34,577 nucleotides of DNA from Porogramme epimiltina (Eukaryota; Basidiomycota; Agaricomycetes; Polyporales; Polyporaceae), in the NCBI GenBank assembly GCA_900155495.1, contig FTLJ01000516.1:1-34577 (forward strand). Direction: 5' to 3'. Made by a program: the position numbers and the translations under genes. The notes beneath the pieces are model-generated. The model was not told the origin of the DNA and did no database searches. It saw nothing but the letters and a program-made list of their open reading frames with translations. Of the stretch, positions 22,330 to 31,003 are shown one piece after another. The first letter of the stretch is position 1. Every line of letters starts with the position of its first letter.

Positions 22330-23249
22330 GGTGGGGAGGACAGATACTGAGGCGGAGGTTGTTTGCTAAGCGCGCACACTGATTGGCCAGAGAGGTTCCC
22401 GGGCGTTTCCAGGGCGCCAACTGCCGAGGCGCGCCTGTGCCGACGACTGTGCACCACCAACCCCGATTCCTCACCACGTTCATTTTCGAACCGGGGCCAC
22501 TCTTGGTGGCCACCTCAACCTCGGCGGATTGAAGCTCACTCGTGGTGGTCTCAAAATTTGTGGGACGTCTTTGCGCGCTGCTACCACTTGAAGACTAGCT
22601 GAACCATGATTAACAGATTATACATGATACGAGACACTGAATCTTTAGATGTCTAGGACGGTCCGGTCCACAACTCTTTACGTATTGGGTGAAATCGAGT
22701 CTATTCCCAAGTCTATCATGTCATCGGCCAATGAAGGAATTTAGCATCTTCAAATGTGCTATGCGAAGCACTGTGATGTTGATATACCGAGTATTTGTGG
22801 ATTGCATCTCGCATAGCCCCGGAGCTTACTGCCCCTATATGCAGTGCGCACTACGACAAAATCGCTGCTCCGAGCCCTCTTGCCTCACTGCCAGATATGC
22901 CAGAGACTTTTCAGCCACCATGCACCCTCGCGCAATGTTCAAATATACTGAGGCGATCTGCCCGGGTGGCTAGATTGTTCCGTCCCAAATACCAGCAACG
23001 GCCACAAGGCTCTACTGCCAGCCCTCGGAGTGGAGGGGCCACTACTTCTTTTGGACCAGATGGAGAAGAGAGCAAGCACTGCGCTCTATCGCTCGTGTGG
23101 CCTTTCCACTCGTTGCACGGTTACAGGTGCGTCGAGCTCACATTGCGTGCCCAAGACGCCGCCGCAAGCTATACGTCGGGCCCGCACACTCATCGTGTTC
23201 GAGCTCACGACGTCGGGACCTTGTCACTTGGTATGGCGTCGTGCTCGCA

Positions 23250-23256
23250 TATAAAA
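23250..23256 (+). promoter_or_regulatory. TATA box, secreted protein copy 3
   Basis: TATAAAA in the context CGCATATAAAAG, 120 bases before the ATG. Confidence 0.8.
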
Positions 23257-23375
23257 GTCAGTGAGGGCGATACTCATTCTACATCCTTCCAGGAGTCTAC
23301 CAGCTTACCTGCCAACCTCCGCATAGGACTTTTTCTTGCTCCTCACCTTTCTCAGCGTACCCTCTTACTTCAAAC

Positions 23376-24380
23376 ATGCTCTCCCGCGCTTTCTTTACTC
23401 TCGTCGTCTCCGGCGTGGCCCTCGCAGCATCTATGTCCCCCAACATGGGCCTCGTGAGCCGCGACGATGGACCCCAGGGCGACGCTGACCTCCTCTCGTC
23501 CTGCCCCGGCGGTCCCGGCTCCTCCGATCTCGAGAGGGCCGATAGGTGCACCCTCGTACGCAACTTCTCTCCCATAAATTCTGCCAAATCCGCCGCTCAC
23601 GATTTCCACCGACAGATCAACATCACTAACAACACCGACGTTCGAGTCTGGAGCACCCTCGGTGACCCCCAGCTCAAGTTTGCCCTCTCTCCCACCCTCC
23701 CCCCGTCCCTTCGAGCTCACCACCCATGGCCCACAGCTGCGGCGGTGCCACTGAAGACATCACCGTCGCCCTCGGCGGCTCGACCGAAGTCTCGCAGAGC
23801 CTCACCGCGAGCGTGAACATTGGTCTCGACCTCGACGTGCTCAACATCGGCGGTGGCATCGAGAGCTCGTCCTCCAACACCACGACGGAGTCCAAGACGA
23901 TCACGTACTCGATTCCACCCGGCAAGCAGGCCGTCTACGTCGCCGGCGTCGCGCACACCTCCCAGACAGGCAACGTCCAGGTCAACTATGGCGACCGCCA
24001 GTTCGGACACTACATCGTGCGTGCTTTTGGCCTTTTGTCGGGAGAGGCCTGTTGGGCGCTGACGCGCGAACGGACTTGCATTGCAGTGGTACACGGTCGC
24101 GAACATCACCCGACTCACGCCCAAACCCAGTGATGTCCAGTACGACGTGCGGGAGAGCGACTGCGGTGCGTTGATTTTTTCTCCCATGTTCCAATATGCA
24201 CTGACAATCGCCCCGTACGCTCTCTCTTTAGGCGCTAATATCACGAACGTCACCAGCCCCATCAACTCGACGAGTGTTTCAGCAGTCCCTGAAGTCGAAT
24301 ACGGTTCTGGGCATTTTTGCAGAATCTGGGTTTATGCGACGGGCGTATTTCTCTTGCTTGGGGGTGCCGGCTATTATTGA
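23376..24380 (+). CDS. Small secreted beta-rich protein, copy 3
   Basis: Five exons (23376-23555, 23616-23677, 23737-24016, 24087-24165, 24232-24380) encode 249 residues. Signal peptide MLSRAFFTLVVSGVALAAS. The segment DDGPQGDADLLSSCPGG is identical to copy 1, indicating recent duplication or gene conversion between copies 1 and 3. The core keeps GGSTEVSQS, NIGGGIESSSS, IPPGKQAVYVAG and TGNVQVNYGDRQFGHY. Exon 5 adds ANITNVTSPINSTS with likely N-glycosylation sites (NIT, NVT, NST), then PEVEYGSG and a hydrophobic tail (IWVYATGVFLLLGGAG). One of the two tail cysteines of copies 2 and 4 (in YGCSG) is absent here. Splice borders are canonical throughout. Confidence 0.85.
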
Positions 24381-24466
24381 TATTAGGTTTAACGTCTGCT
24401 GACACCAGCGTTCAATCAGTCCTACCACACGATCGCCGACACTGAGACTCAATTCATAGACATTGC

Positions 24467-24745
24467 TTATGGACTAGCACAGAATTCCATCGTTCCCCTA
24501 TCCCTTCCGGAAGCCCTGGCAGCGTAACCTCGTTTATTTTCATGTGATCCGGCGTGATAACAATACAACATGGACTCGTCCTGGGGCTCAGCCCATAATC
24601 GAAGATTATGAGCTAGCATCGTCTTCCAGTGCAGTCGTTTCCCTGCCCCTCCCGGAAACCCTCGCTGCAGAAAGTCTTTCGTGTTCATATGATTCAATAT
24701 TAGAACCGTGCACGTACACGCCGTGTTGAACAGAGCGAGCGACAT
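24467..24745 (-). pseudogene. Relic of complex I exon 1 in unit 4, start retained
   Basis: 24714-24745 match functional exon 1 at 26 of 32 positions. The relic keeps ATG, TCG, CTC and the FN codons (MSLALFN versus MSLSIFN) and the splice donor GT. Without splicing the frame runs on for 92 codons through unit 3's tail, giving a chance open frame with no complex I homology after residue 11. A functional protein is not expected. Confidence 0.75.
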
Positions 24746-25602
24746 GGTGGAGCGAGGGACAGAGACTCAGACGGAGCTCACCGTCAGTGACGATGAGCGG
24801 AGGTTGTCTGCTACGCAGGCGCTCTTATTGACCAGCGTCCCCCGGGCGTTTCCGGGGCCCCGACTGCCGAGGCGCCCTTTTAGCGCCGCGGATCCTGGTT
24901 CCTCACCACGCCTAAATTTGGAGCTGCGCTTCGTGGCCGTTTTGGTGGATTGACGGTCGCCCGCGGTGGGCTCGGAAGTAATTGTGGATATGCTTCGTGT
25001 TGCTGCCAGTTGAGTACTAAGCTACGACTAACAGATTGCACGTGACACTAAACGTTTAGATGTCTAGTATCTGGGGCACAACTCTTTACGTATAAGATGG
25101 AATCCAGTTCTCATACTAACGACCGCAGGCCAAAATCGCATCTTCGAATGTGGTATGCGCGCAGTCACATGTGGTGTTTTCAAGCTGCATATCACATAAA
25201 CCCGGTGCTTATCGCCCATACACGCGGCGTGTACCTCGGCAAACTCGCTACTCCGAACCTTACCTTTGCATTCCAGGTTCTGTGGTCGTCGCGAACCACC
25301 ACGCACCCGTGCTCCTTGGCGCCTTTCAACTACGCCAACACGTTCTGTCCGAATGGACAGATCGTGGCACCCAGAACATCAGTGATGACCTCAAAGCACC
25401 GTTGGTCTTATCAGTCGAAGTTCTACTAACTCTATTGGATCAGACAGAGAAGAAACCGCGTGCGGTCATCTCACCCGAGAGTGCTCGTTGTATAATTGCA
25501 GCCGCATTAAATGTACGTTGCCCACCTTTTGACCGCTGCGCCGGGCAAGTCACGACGTCGGGGCCTCGTCTCTAGGCAGCTCGGTCTAGCGTTGTGCTCG
25601 CA

Positions 25603-25609
25603 TATAAAA
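25603..25609 (+). promoter_or_regulatory. TATA box, secreted protein copy 4
   Basis: TATAAAA in the context CGCATATAAAAAG, 123 bases before the ATG. Confidence 0.8.
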
Positions 25610-25731
25610 AGATGGTGTGGGCGACTCTCGTTCTGCGCCCTTCCAGGAGCCTTCCAGCTTACCTGCCAACCTCCTCATAGGGCCCTTTCTTCTTGCTCTC
25701 CGCCTCTCTCCACCACCCACTTTCTTCAGAT

Positions 25732-26829
25732 ATGTTGTTCCGCACATTCTTCATCATCGCTCTTTCCACCGTGGCCCTCGCCGCTTCTATGTTCCCTAGC
25801 GGCGTCCTCGTCGGCCGTGACGACGGAGACCCGAGCGACGGAGACCCGAGCGACGGAGACTCGAGCGACGGAGACCTGAGCGACGCTGACCTCCTCTCGA
25901 CCTGCCCCGGCGGCCCCGGCTTCTCCGACCTCGAGTGGGCCGACAGCTGCACCCTGGTACGCAACCTCTCTCAGCAGTCTCCGCCAAATCCGCCACTCAC
26001 GACCTTCATCCCCAGATCAACATCGTCAACGACTCCGACGTCCGCCTCTGGAGCATCCTCGGCGACATCCAACTCAAGTTCGTCCTCTCTCTCTCTCTCG
26101 CTCTCACCTTCTCATATACGCAGCCACCTCCCCGAGCTGACCGCATACAACCCCCAGCTGCGGCGGCGCCACCGACGACGTCTCCGTCACCCTCGGCGGC
26201 TCGACCCAAGTCTCAGAGAGCATCACCACGAGCGTGACCATCGGCTTCTCCCTCGGCGCGCTCAGCATCGGCGGCGGCGTCCAGACCTCGTCCTCGACGA
26301 CGACCACGACCGAGTCCAAGACGGTCCAGTACAAGATCCCGCCCGGCAGACAGGCCATCTACGTCGCCGGCGTCGCGTACACCTCCGAGACGGGCAACGT
26401 CCAGGTCAACTACGGCGACCAGCAGTTCGGGCACTACGTCGTACGCGCTTTCGGTTTCGGTCGGGAGCGGCCTGCAGGCTGGGCACTGACGCGCGCGGTC
26501 GGACTCGCTTTGCAGTGGTACACGGACGGAACCGTCACCCGACTCACGCCCAACCCCTCCGATGTCCAGTACGACGTGCGCGAGAACGACTGCGGTGCGT
26601 CGATCATCCCTCCCATACTCCAACGCGCGTTAATAATCGCCCCGTACGCTCCCCCCCAGGCGTTAATTTCACGGACGTCATCGGCCCCACAGACTCGCAG
26701 AGTATTTCAGCAGTCGCTAGAGTGGAGTACGGTTGTTCCGGATATCTTTGTGGAATCTGGGTTTGTGTGACGGGGATGTTCCTCCTGGGGGTGCCGGCTA
26801 TTATTGATATTGGCTTTCATCTCTGCTGA
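25732..26829 (+). CDS. Small secreted beta-rich protein, copy 4 (Asp-rich insertion)
   Basis: Five exons (25732-25956, 26016-26077, 26158-26440, 26516-26594, 26660-26829) encode 272 residues. Signal peptide MLFRTFFIIALSTVALAAS. Exon 1 is 45 bases longer than in the other copies because a 15-base unit is present four times, giving the repeated motif DGDPS-DGDPS-DGDSS-DGDLS just before DADLLSTC. Exon 3 has one extra Thr codon in the Ser/Thr run, followed by IPPGRQAIYVAG and TGNVQVNYGDQQFGHY. The four mature cysteines are kept. The tail (YLCGIWVCVTGMFLLG) runs on further than in copy 3 because of a small indel and ends at IDIGFHLC. Asp-rich repeats of this kind could bind divalent metal, but no family precedent is visible. 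Confidence 0.85.
   Translation: MLFRTFFIIALSTVALAASMFPSGVLVGRDDGDPSDGDPSDGDSSDGDLSDADLLSTCPGGPGFSDLEWADSCTLVRNLSQQSPPNPPLTTFIPRSTSSTTPTSASGASSATSNSSSSSLSLSLSPSHIRSHLPELTAYNPQLRRRHRRRLRHPRRLDPSLREHHHERDHRLLPRRAQHRRRRPDLVLDDDHDRVQDGPVQDPARQTGHLRRRRRVHLRDGQRPGQLRRPAVRALRRTRFRFRSGAACRLGTDARGRTRFAVVHGRNRHPTHAQPLRCPVRRARERLRCVDHPSHTPTRVNNRPVRSPPGVNFTDVIGPTDSQSISAVARVEYGCSGYLCGIWVCVTGMFLLGVPAIIDIGFHLC
25822..25881 (+). repeat. Coding minisatellite, 4 x 15 bases
   Basis: GACGGAGACCCGAGC is repeated four times in tandem. The first two copies are identical and the third and fourth each have one or two changes. The unit is a multiple of three, so copy-number change keeps the frame. Confidence 0.95.
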
Positions 26830-26995
26830 AGGGGGCGTTCCAACGATCCCACCACGCGATCGCCGCCATCGAGGCTCAGTGCATAATCACCGATTATGAA
26901 CTAGCATCGTCTTCAAGGGCGTTCTCATCGTCTCCCGCCCTCCCCAGAAGCCTTGGCGGCGGAAGATCTTTCGTATCCATGTGATTCGGCATTAT

Positions 26996-28128
26996 AACAA
27001 TACACTCATCACTGACCTCACCATAGCGATCCACCTCGCAGCGCTTCCACACGGTTTTACGTCCAAGTCTCGACATACGCTCAGTATGTGTCGTCTTCTC
27101 TTATTCAGACAGCTGAGTTTCCCCCCATCGGAATGTTCTCGCAACGAAGCGCCGCCCTTCCCGCGGACGATTTCCCAAACAGAAACACGCCCCGACGGGA
27201 AGCACTCGGAGGCCCAGTTTGGGGAGCAGCGCGCGACGCTAAGAGGATCCGCGCACAGACGATCCCAGCCTCACTGCTCAGACGTCCCTAGGCCCGCCGA
27301 TGACGCGGAAATTCCTAAAAACACGTGCCGTCCCGTATTCACAGGCATTCCACGATCGGCGAGCGAGAATCCGCGCGTCCACGCAGTGACGTAAACCGCG
27401 CCCTTGCACATGCCCGCCCTCCTTCCGTCCCCCTCCTCCCCAGACAGCGAAGCCGTGCCCCCGCACGTTCCCTTCCCTTCCGTGCCGCCTTTTCACACGA
27501 GCTTCCCGCCCCCCGGATCGAAGTTGTGTCTGGAGCTTCTAAGGCCCCAGCTTCGCATATTACCCGCGAGCGCGGCTGGGAGGCGAAATGGTACATGTAC
27601 GATAGTGGAGATCCGAACTCGATCGGGATGGTGTGCGGTTCTGTATGTGGTAGGTAAGACGGAGAAGGTGGGGGGTGGACTGACATGCGGCATGACGGCG
27701 GGTTGTAGTAGGGTGAGACGAGAACGGGCGGTGGTACAGTAGTGGTAGTATGCGATGAAACGTGGGTGGGTGGATGGGTGCGACAATGCGATGCGGAAGG
27801 AGAAGAGGGGGAGACGAATGAACATGACGCGAGGCGTTGGTATCCAGCATGTGGGGGGTGGCGACGGAGATGAGGACGGACGAGGGGAGGTGGCATGGAA
27901 GGGGGGAGGGACGATGTGGGGGGTAACTGCCGAGACGAATAAGGATAGCAGCCGAGTCCAAAGTTCACTGCGCGTGCATGCGTGCGTGCGTGAGTGCCGC
28001 CACCAGAGCGGACGAAAACAACAACGGCGAACAGAGTCCGGCGAGAGAAGGGGTGGAGTGAGACCGCGGGCCGCGCGATTAAAGCGGACGGCGTGGATTA
28101 AGGCGCGCGCGTGGGCGGTGGAGCGGGC
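26996..28128. other. Intergenic between the tandem array and the HCD kinase
   Basis: Unique sequence begins after the last unit tail. It holds the 3' flank of the kinase gene (minus strand) with G-rich and purine-rich tracts around 27740-27920. Long open frames are compositional and lack motifs. No RNA gene or mobile-element feature is seen. Confidence 0.4.
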
Positions 28129-30244
28129 TCAGTCGCGGGGCTCGAAGGCGGGAAGGAGCCAGGGGTGGTCGCGGACCTCGCGGATGTCTGCGCGGCGGGC
28201 TGGGTCCTCTTCGAGACAGCGGGCCATGAGGGCGAGGGCTTGGGAGGAGAGGGGGCGGGACTTGGGCTCGCGGATGACGACGCGGGCATCGCGGGCGTCT
28301 GCCTCTGTGGGGAAGGGGGAGTGGCCGGTGAGGAGGTAGGAGAGGAGGACGCCGAGGGTCCAGATCTCTGCGGGCGGGGCCTGGTAGGGCTTCTTGAGGA
28401 GGATCTCGGACGAGGCGTAGGCGGTGGTGCCGAAGAAGAGCGTGTAGTGGGGCCGGGGCCTGGTCGGGTCGGCGACGACGGCGCTCCCGAAGTCGATCAG
28501 CTTCACCTGCGTCAGGAGCCGTCAGCGGGGTGACAGGCGGGGAGCGAGGGCGGACGGAGAGTGAGACGCACCCGGAGATCAGCGTCGACGACGAGGTTCT
28601 CGTCCTTGATGTCGCAGTGCGTGATGCCCTGGCTGTCCAGGTAGTGGACGGCCTCCACCACCTGCGCGAAGATGTACCGCGCCTCGTCCTCGCACAGCCG
28701 CTTGTGCTTGCTCTGCTCGATGCACTCAAACAGGTCGTGCGACGCCCGCCGCGTGAACTTCGGCCCCGGCCCCACCCCGCACCCCGGCAGCCCCAGCAGC
28801 TCCGCGTCCAGGCTCTCCCGCACCTCCGACGCGAACGCCCCCAGCTCCCCGCACCCCTCCGCCCCGGGTGCGTCGCGCGGCAGCTGCGGCGGCGTGTGCG
28901 GCGCCGACCCCAGGCTCGAGCCCACCGACGCCGACGGCGACAGCATCGGCGTCTCCGACGGCCCAGGCACGGGCAGCGCCTGCTCGGGGGCGGACGCGCG
29001 CTTCGCCTTGCGGTGTTTCCGCGACACCCACGGCGTCCCGTGCAGCTCCTGCACCTGCGGACCCATTAGAATCTCCCGTGCTTCCCGTCCGGGCGTTTGC
29101 GCGGATCCCTGCTTACCAAATAGAAGTAGACCTCGTCCTCGAACAGGTCGAGGCACTTGACGATGTTCTCGTGGTTCACGAGGCTCAGCAGCATGACCTC
29201 CGTGGGCACCCGCCCGTACGTCTCGTCCTCCCACCACGCGTGCTCGGGCACCTTGTCCTTGATGATGAACTTGACCGCCACCTCGTGTCCGTCCGCGCGG
29301 TGCCGCGCCGTCATCACGAACCCGTACCCGCCCGCGCCCAGCTCGTCCTCGAGCACGTAGTGCTGCACGAAGAACGGGTTCAGGATGTGGTCCCGCTCGA
29401 AGCGCTCCGAGTACAGGCGCCCCTTGCACAGCGCCGACTCCGCGTCCACGTCCACGTCCGGCGAGGCGAACGTCACGTCGTCCTCGTCCTCGGGGCCACA
29501 CGTCGACGAGAGAAGCGAGGGATGATCGTCCGAATCGTCGCATCCGATGTTGGACAGCGTCAGCGAGGGAAGAGAAGGCAGCTCGCTCCCTGACGGAGAA
29601 GGTTCGGGGTACAGGTAGGGGGACGTGGAAAACACGGGCGAACTGGCGCGCAGCGTCTGGCGCGTCGGGGTAAAGGGTGACGCAGTGGGGTCGAGGGCAC
29701 GCGAAGGGCAGGCGGGGGAAGAGAAGGACGTGTTTTCCCGAGAGGATTCAGACGCGTCCAGGGGGCGCGAAGGAGAGAACTGCGGAAGCGCGCCGTCGTG
29801 GGACGGTTCCGGGCGCGCAGAAGAAGGCGGATGGGGCGAGAGATGATCATCGTCCGCAGGCGGGCCAAACTGGGCCTTCGCGGCGTCGACGAAGAGTTCG
29901 GTGGACGCGTTCGGGCTGATGGAGATGTAGACGTCGCGCGAAAAGTGATGCTGGTCATAGACGTCGCACGGGGGGAGGCGGTGGTCGTGGTGTTCGGTGA
30001 TGGGTGTGTGGAGGCTGTCTCCGTCGTCCGAGGACATGTCGCCCGAGTCGAAGCTGGGCGAGAGCGGGGTGAGGAGCGGAGAGAGCGCAGGGGGTACGCG
30101 GTCGAAGGAGGTGGAGGCGGGGCCCAACATGGCGGGCTGGGTGGCGTAGGTGGGCGGGGAGGAGTGGGGGGACGCGGGACGGGTAGCACAGAGGAGGGAC
30201 GGGCGGGGCGGAGAGGGAGGGGGACGAGAGGCGAAAGCGAACAT
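28129..30244 (-). CDS. Ser/Thr protein kinase, CAMK/PASK-like, with HCD catalytic loop
   Basis: Three exons (30244-29117, 29054-28572, 28506-28129) give 662 residues. The first 300 or so are Ser/Pro/Asp-rich and probably disordered. The kinase domain has a glycine loop LGAGGYGFV, lysine in EVAVKFIIKDK, and a hinge at YFYLVQELHG. An insert of about 100 residues rich in Pro, Ser and basic residues follows, then FECIEQSKHKRLCEDEARY and a catalytic loop ITHCDIKDENLVVD. Next are IDFGSA, GTTAYASSEILL where most kinases have APE, and AEIWTLGVLLSYLLTG. KDEN and the DFG-like block resemble PIM and PAS kinases, but no PAS domain is visible. The HRD arginine is cysteine; Asp, Asn and DFG are intact, so activity is likely with non-RD type control. 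The alternative start at 30331 seems less likely. Substrates are unknown. Confidence 0.88.
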
Positions 30245-31003
30245 GGGCGGGGGGTATTTATTGGGGAGGGGAGCCGAAGGGGGAAGGGCGAAGAAGGGCG
30301 AGTCGAGTACAAGAAGCAGGGCATGAGCCACAGCGCGCGATCACCTGCATTAATAGCTGTCAGTATCCCACCAACAATGTTTCGTACCTTGTCACCCGAA
30401 TCCAGGATCCATGCATCGCGGCGTCCGGCCGTGCACCGTCCCCGGCCTGCTTAGAGCCCGCGTTGGGTGCGGCCACCCCCCGTGCGGCCCCGTGCGGCCA
30501 CCCCCGCGAAGCCGCGGCCTATCTCCCTCCCGCTGCGCCCTGGCGCGCGACGGCCACTGGCAGATGTACACGACCGATGCACGCCTGTCGATCGTCTCGC
30601 GCACCTCGACGCCTGTGATGTACGCCCTCGAATCTGGCAACGGTCGATGGACAAGCGATAACGCGGCCCACCGCTGGGCCGCGCCTGCGCATGTGGCCCG
30701 CGCGGGCCACGTTGGTCGGGCGGGAGTTAGAGTTGGCTGCCAGACGAGGACGAGCCGATTGCGATCCCTGGAGCCACGGCCATATCTGGAAACGAGCACG
30801 ATGGCTGGCCACCTGCGCGCGGCAAGATCGCGATCTCCCCGCTCGACAGTATTATTACGTCAGGAATACCCTCCTCCTCCGTTGCCCGTGGCGGTGGCTC
30901 TGCTCCAGCCGCCCTCGGGCTCCGGCGCCTCCCCGTCGTCCGCGTCCAGCCATGCTACTTGGGCCATGCTCCCCACCGCCGTTCGCCCAGCATGGCTATC
31001 CGT
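30245..31003. other. Intergenic between MAG1 (3') and the HCD kinase (5')
   Basis: Contains the kinase promoter (AATAAATAC lies just upstream of the chosen ATG, on the minus strand) and the 3' flank of MAG1. Short GTGCGGCC repeats with C runs occur near 30466-30505. No gene is supported. Confidence 0.4.

Larger units (their letters stand above)
22290..24705. repeat. Tandem unit 3 (about 2,416 bases)
   Basis: Keeps the GATTGGCCAGAGAGG block (ATTGG at 22382-22386) and the full order of landmarks. The tail again contains the nested double segment seen in unit 2. Confidence 0.88.
24706..26995. repeat. Tandem unit 4 (about 2,290 bases), end of the array
   Basis: Last unit. Its tail ends with CATGTGATTCGGCATTATAA and then passes into unique sequence instead of another complex I relic. 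The CCAAT block has decayed (TTATTGACC). Confidence 0.85.

Noticed and set aside
24467..24713. 92-codon open frame starting from the unit 4 complex I relic
   Set aside because: Only the first 11 codons match complex I exon 1; the rest is read-through of intron and tail DNA that is not kept open in other units.
27339..27968. 209-codon minus-strand open frame rich in Pro and Ser
   Set aside because: Composition follows the GC-rich strand; no domain, no splice support, and overlapping frames of similar length exist on both strands.
28530..29593. Long plus-strand open frames opposite the HCD kinase
   Set aside because: They are the antisense shadow of a GC-rich coding region; the minus-strand reading contains all kinase motifs.
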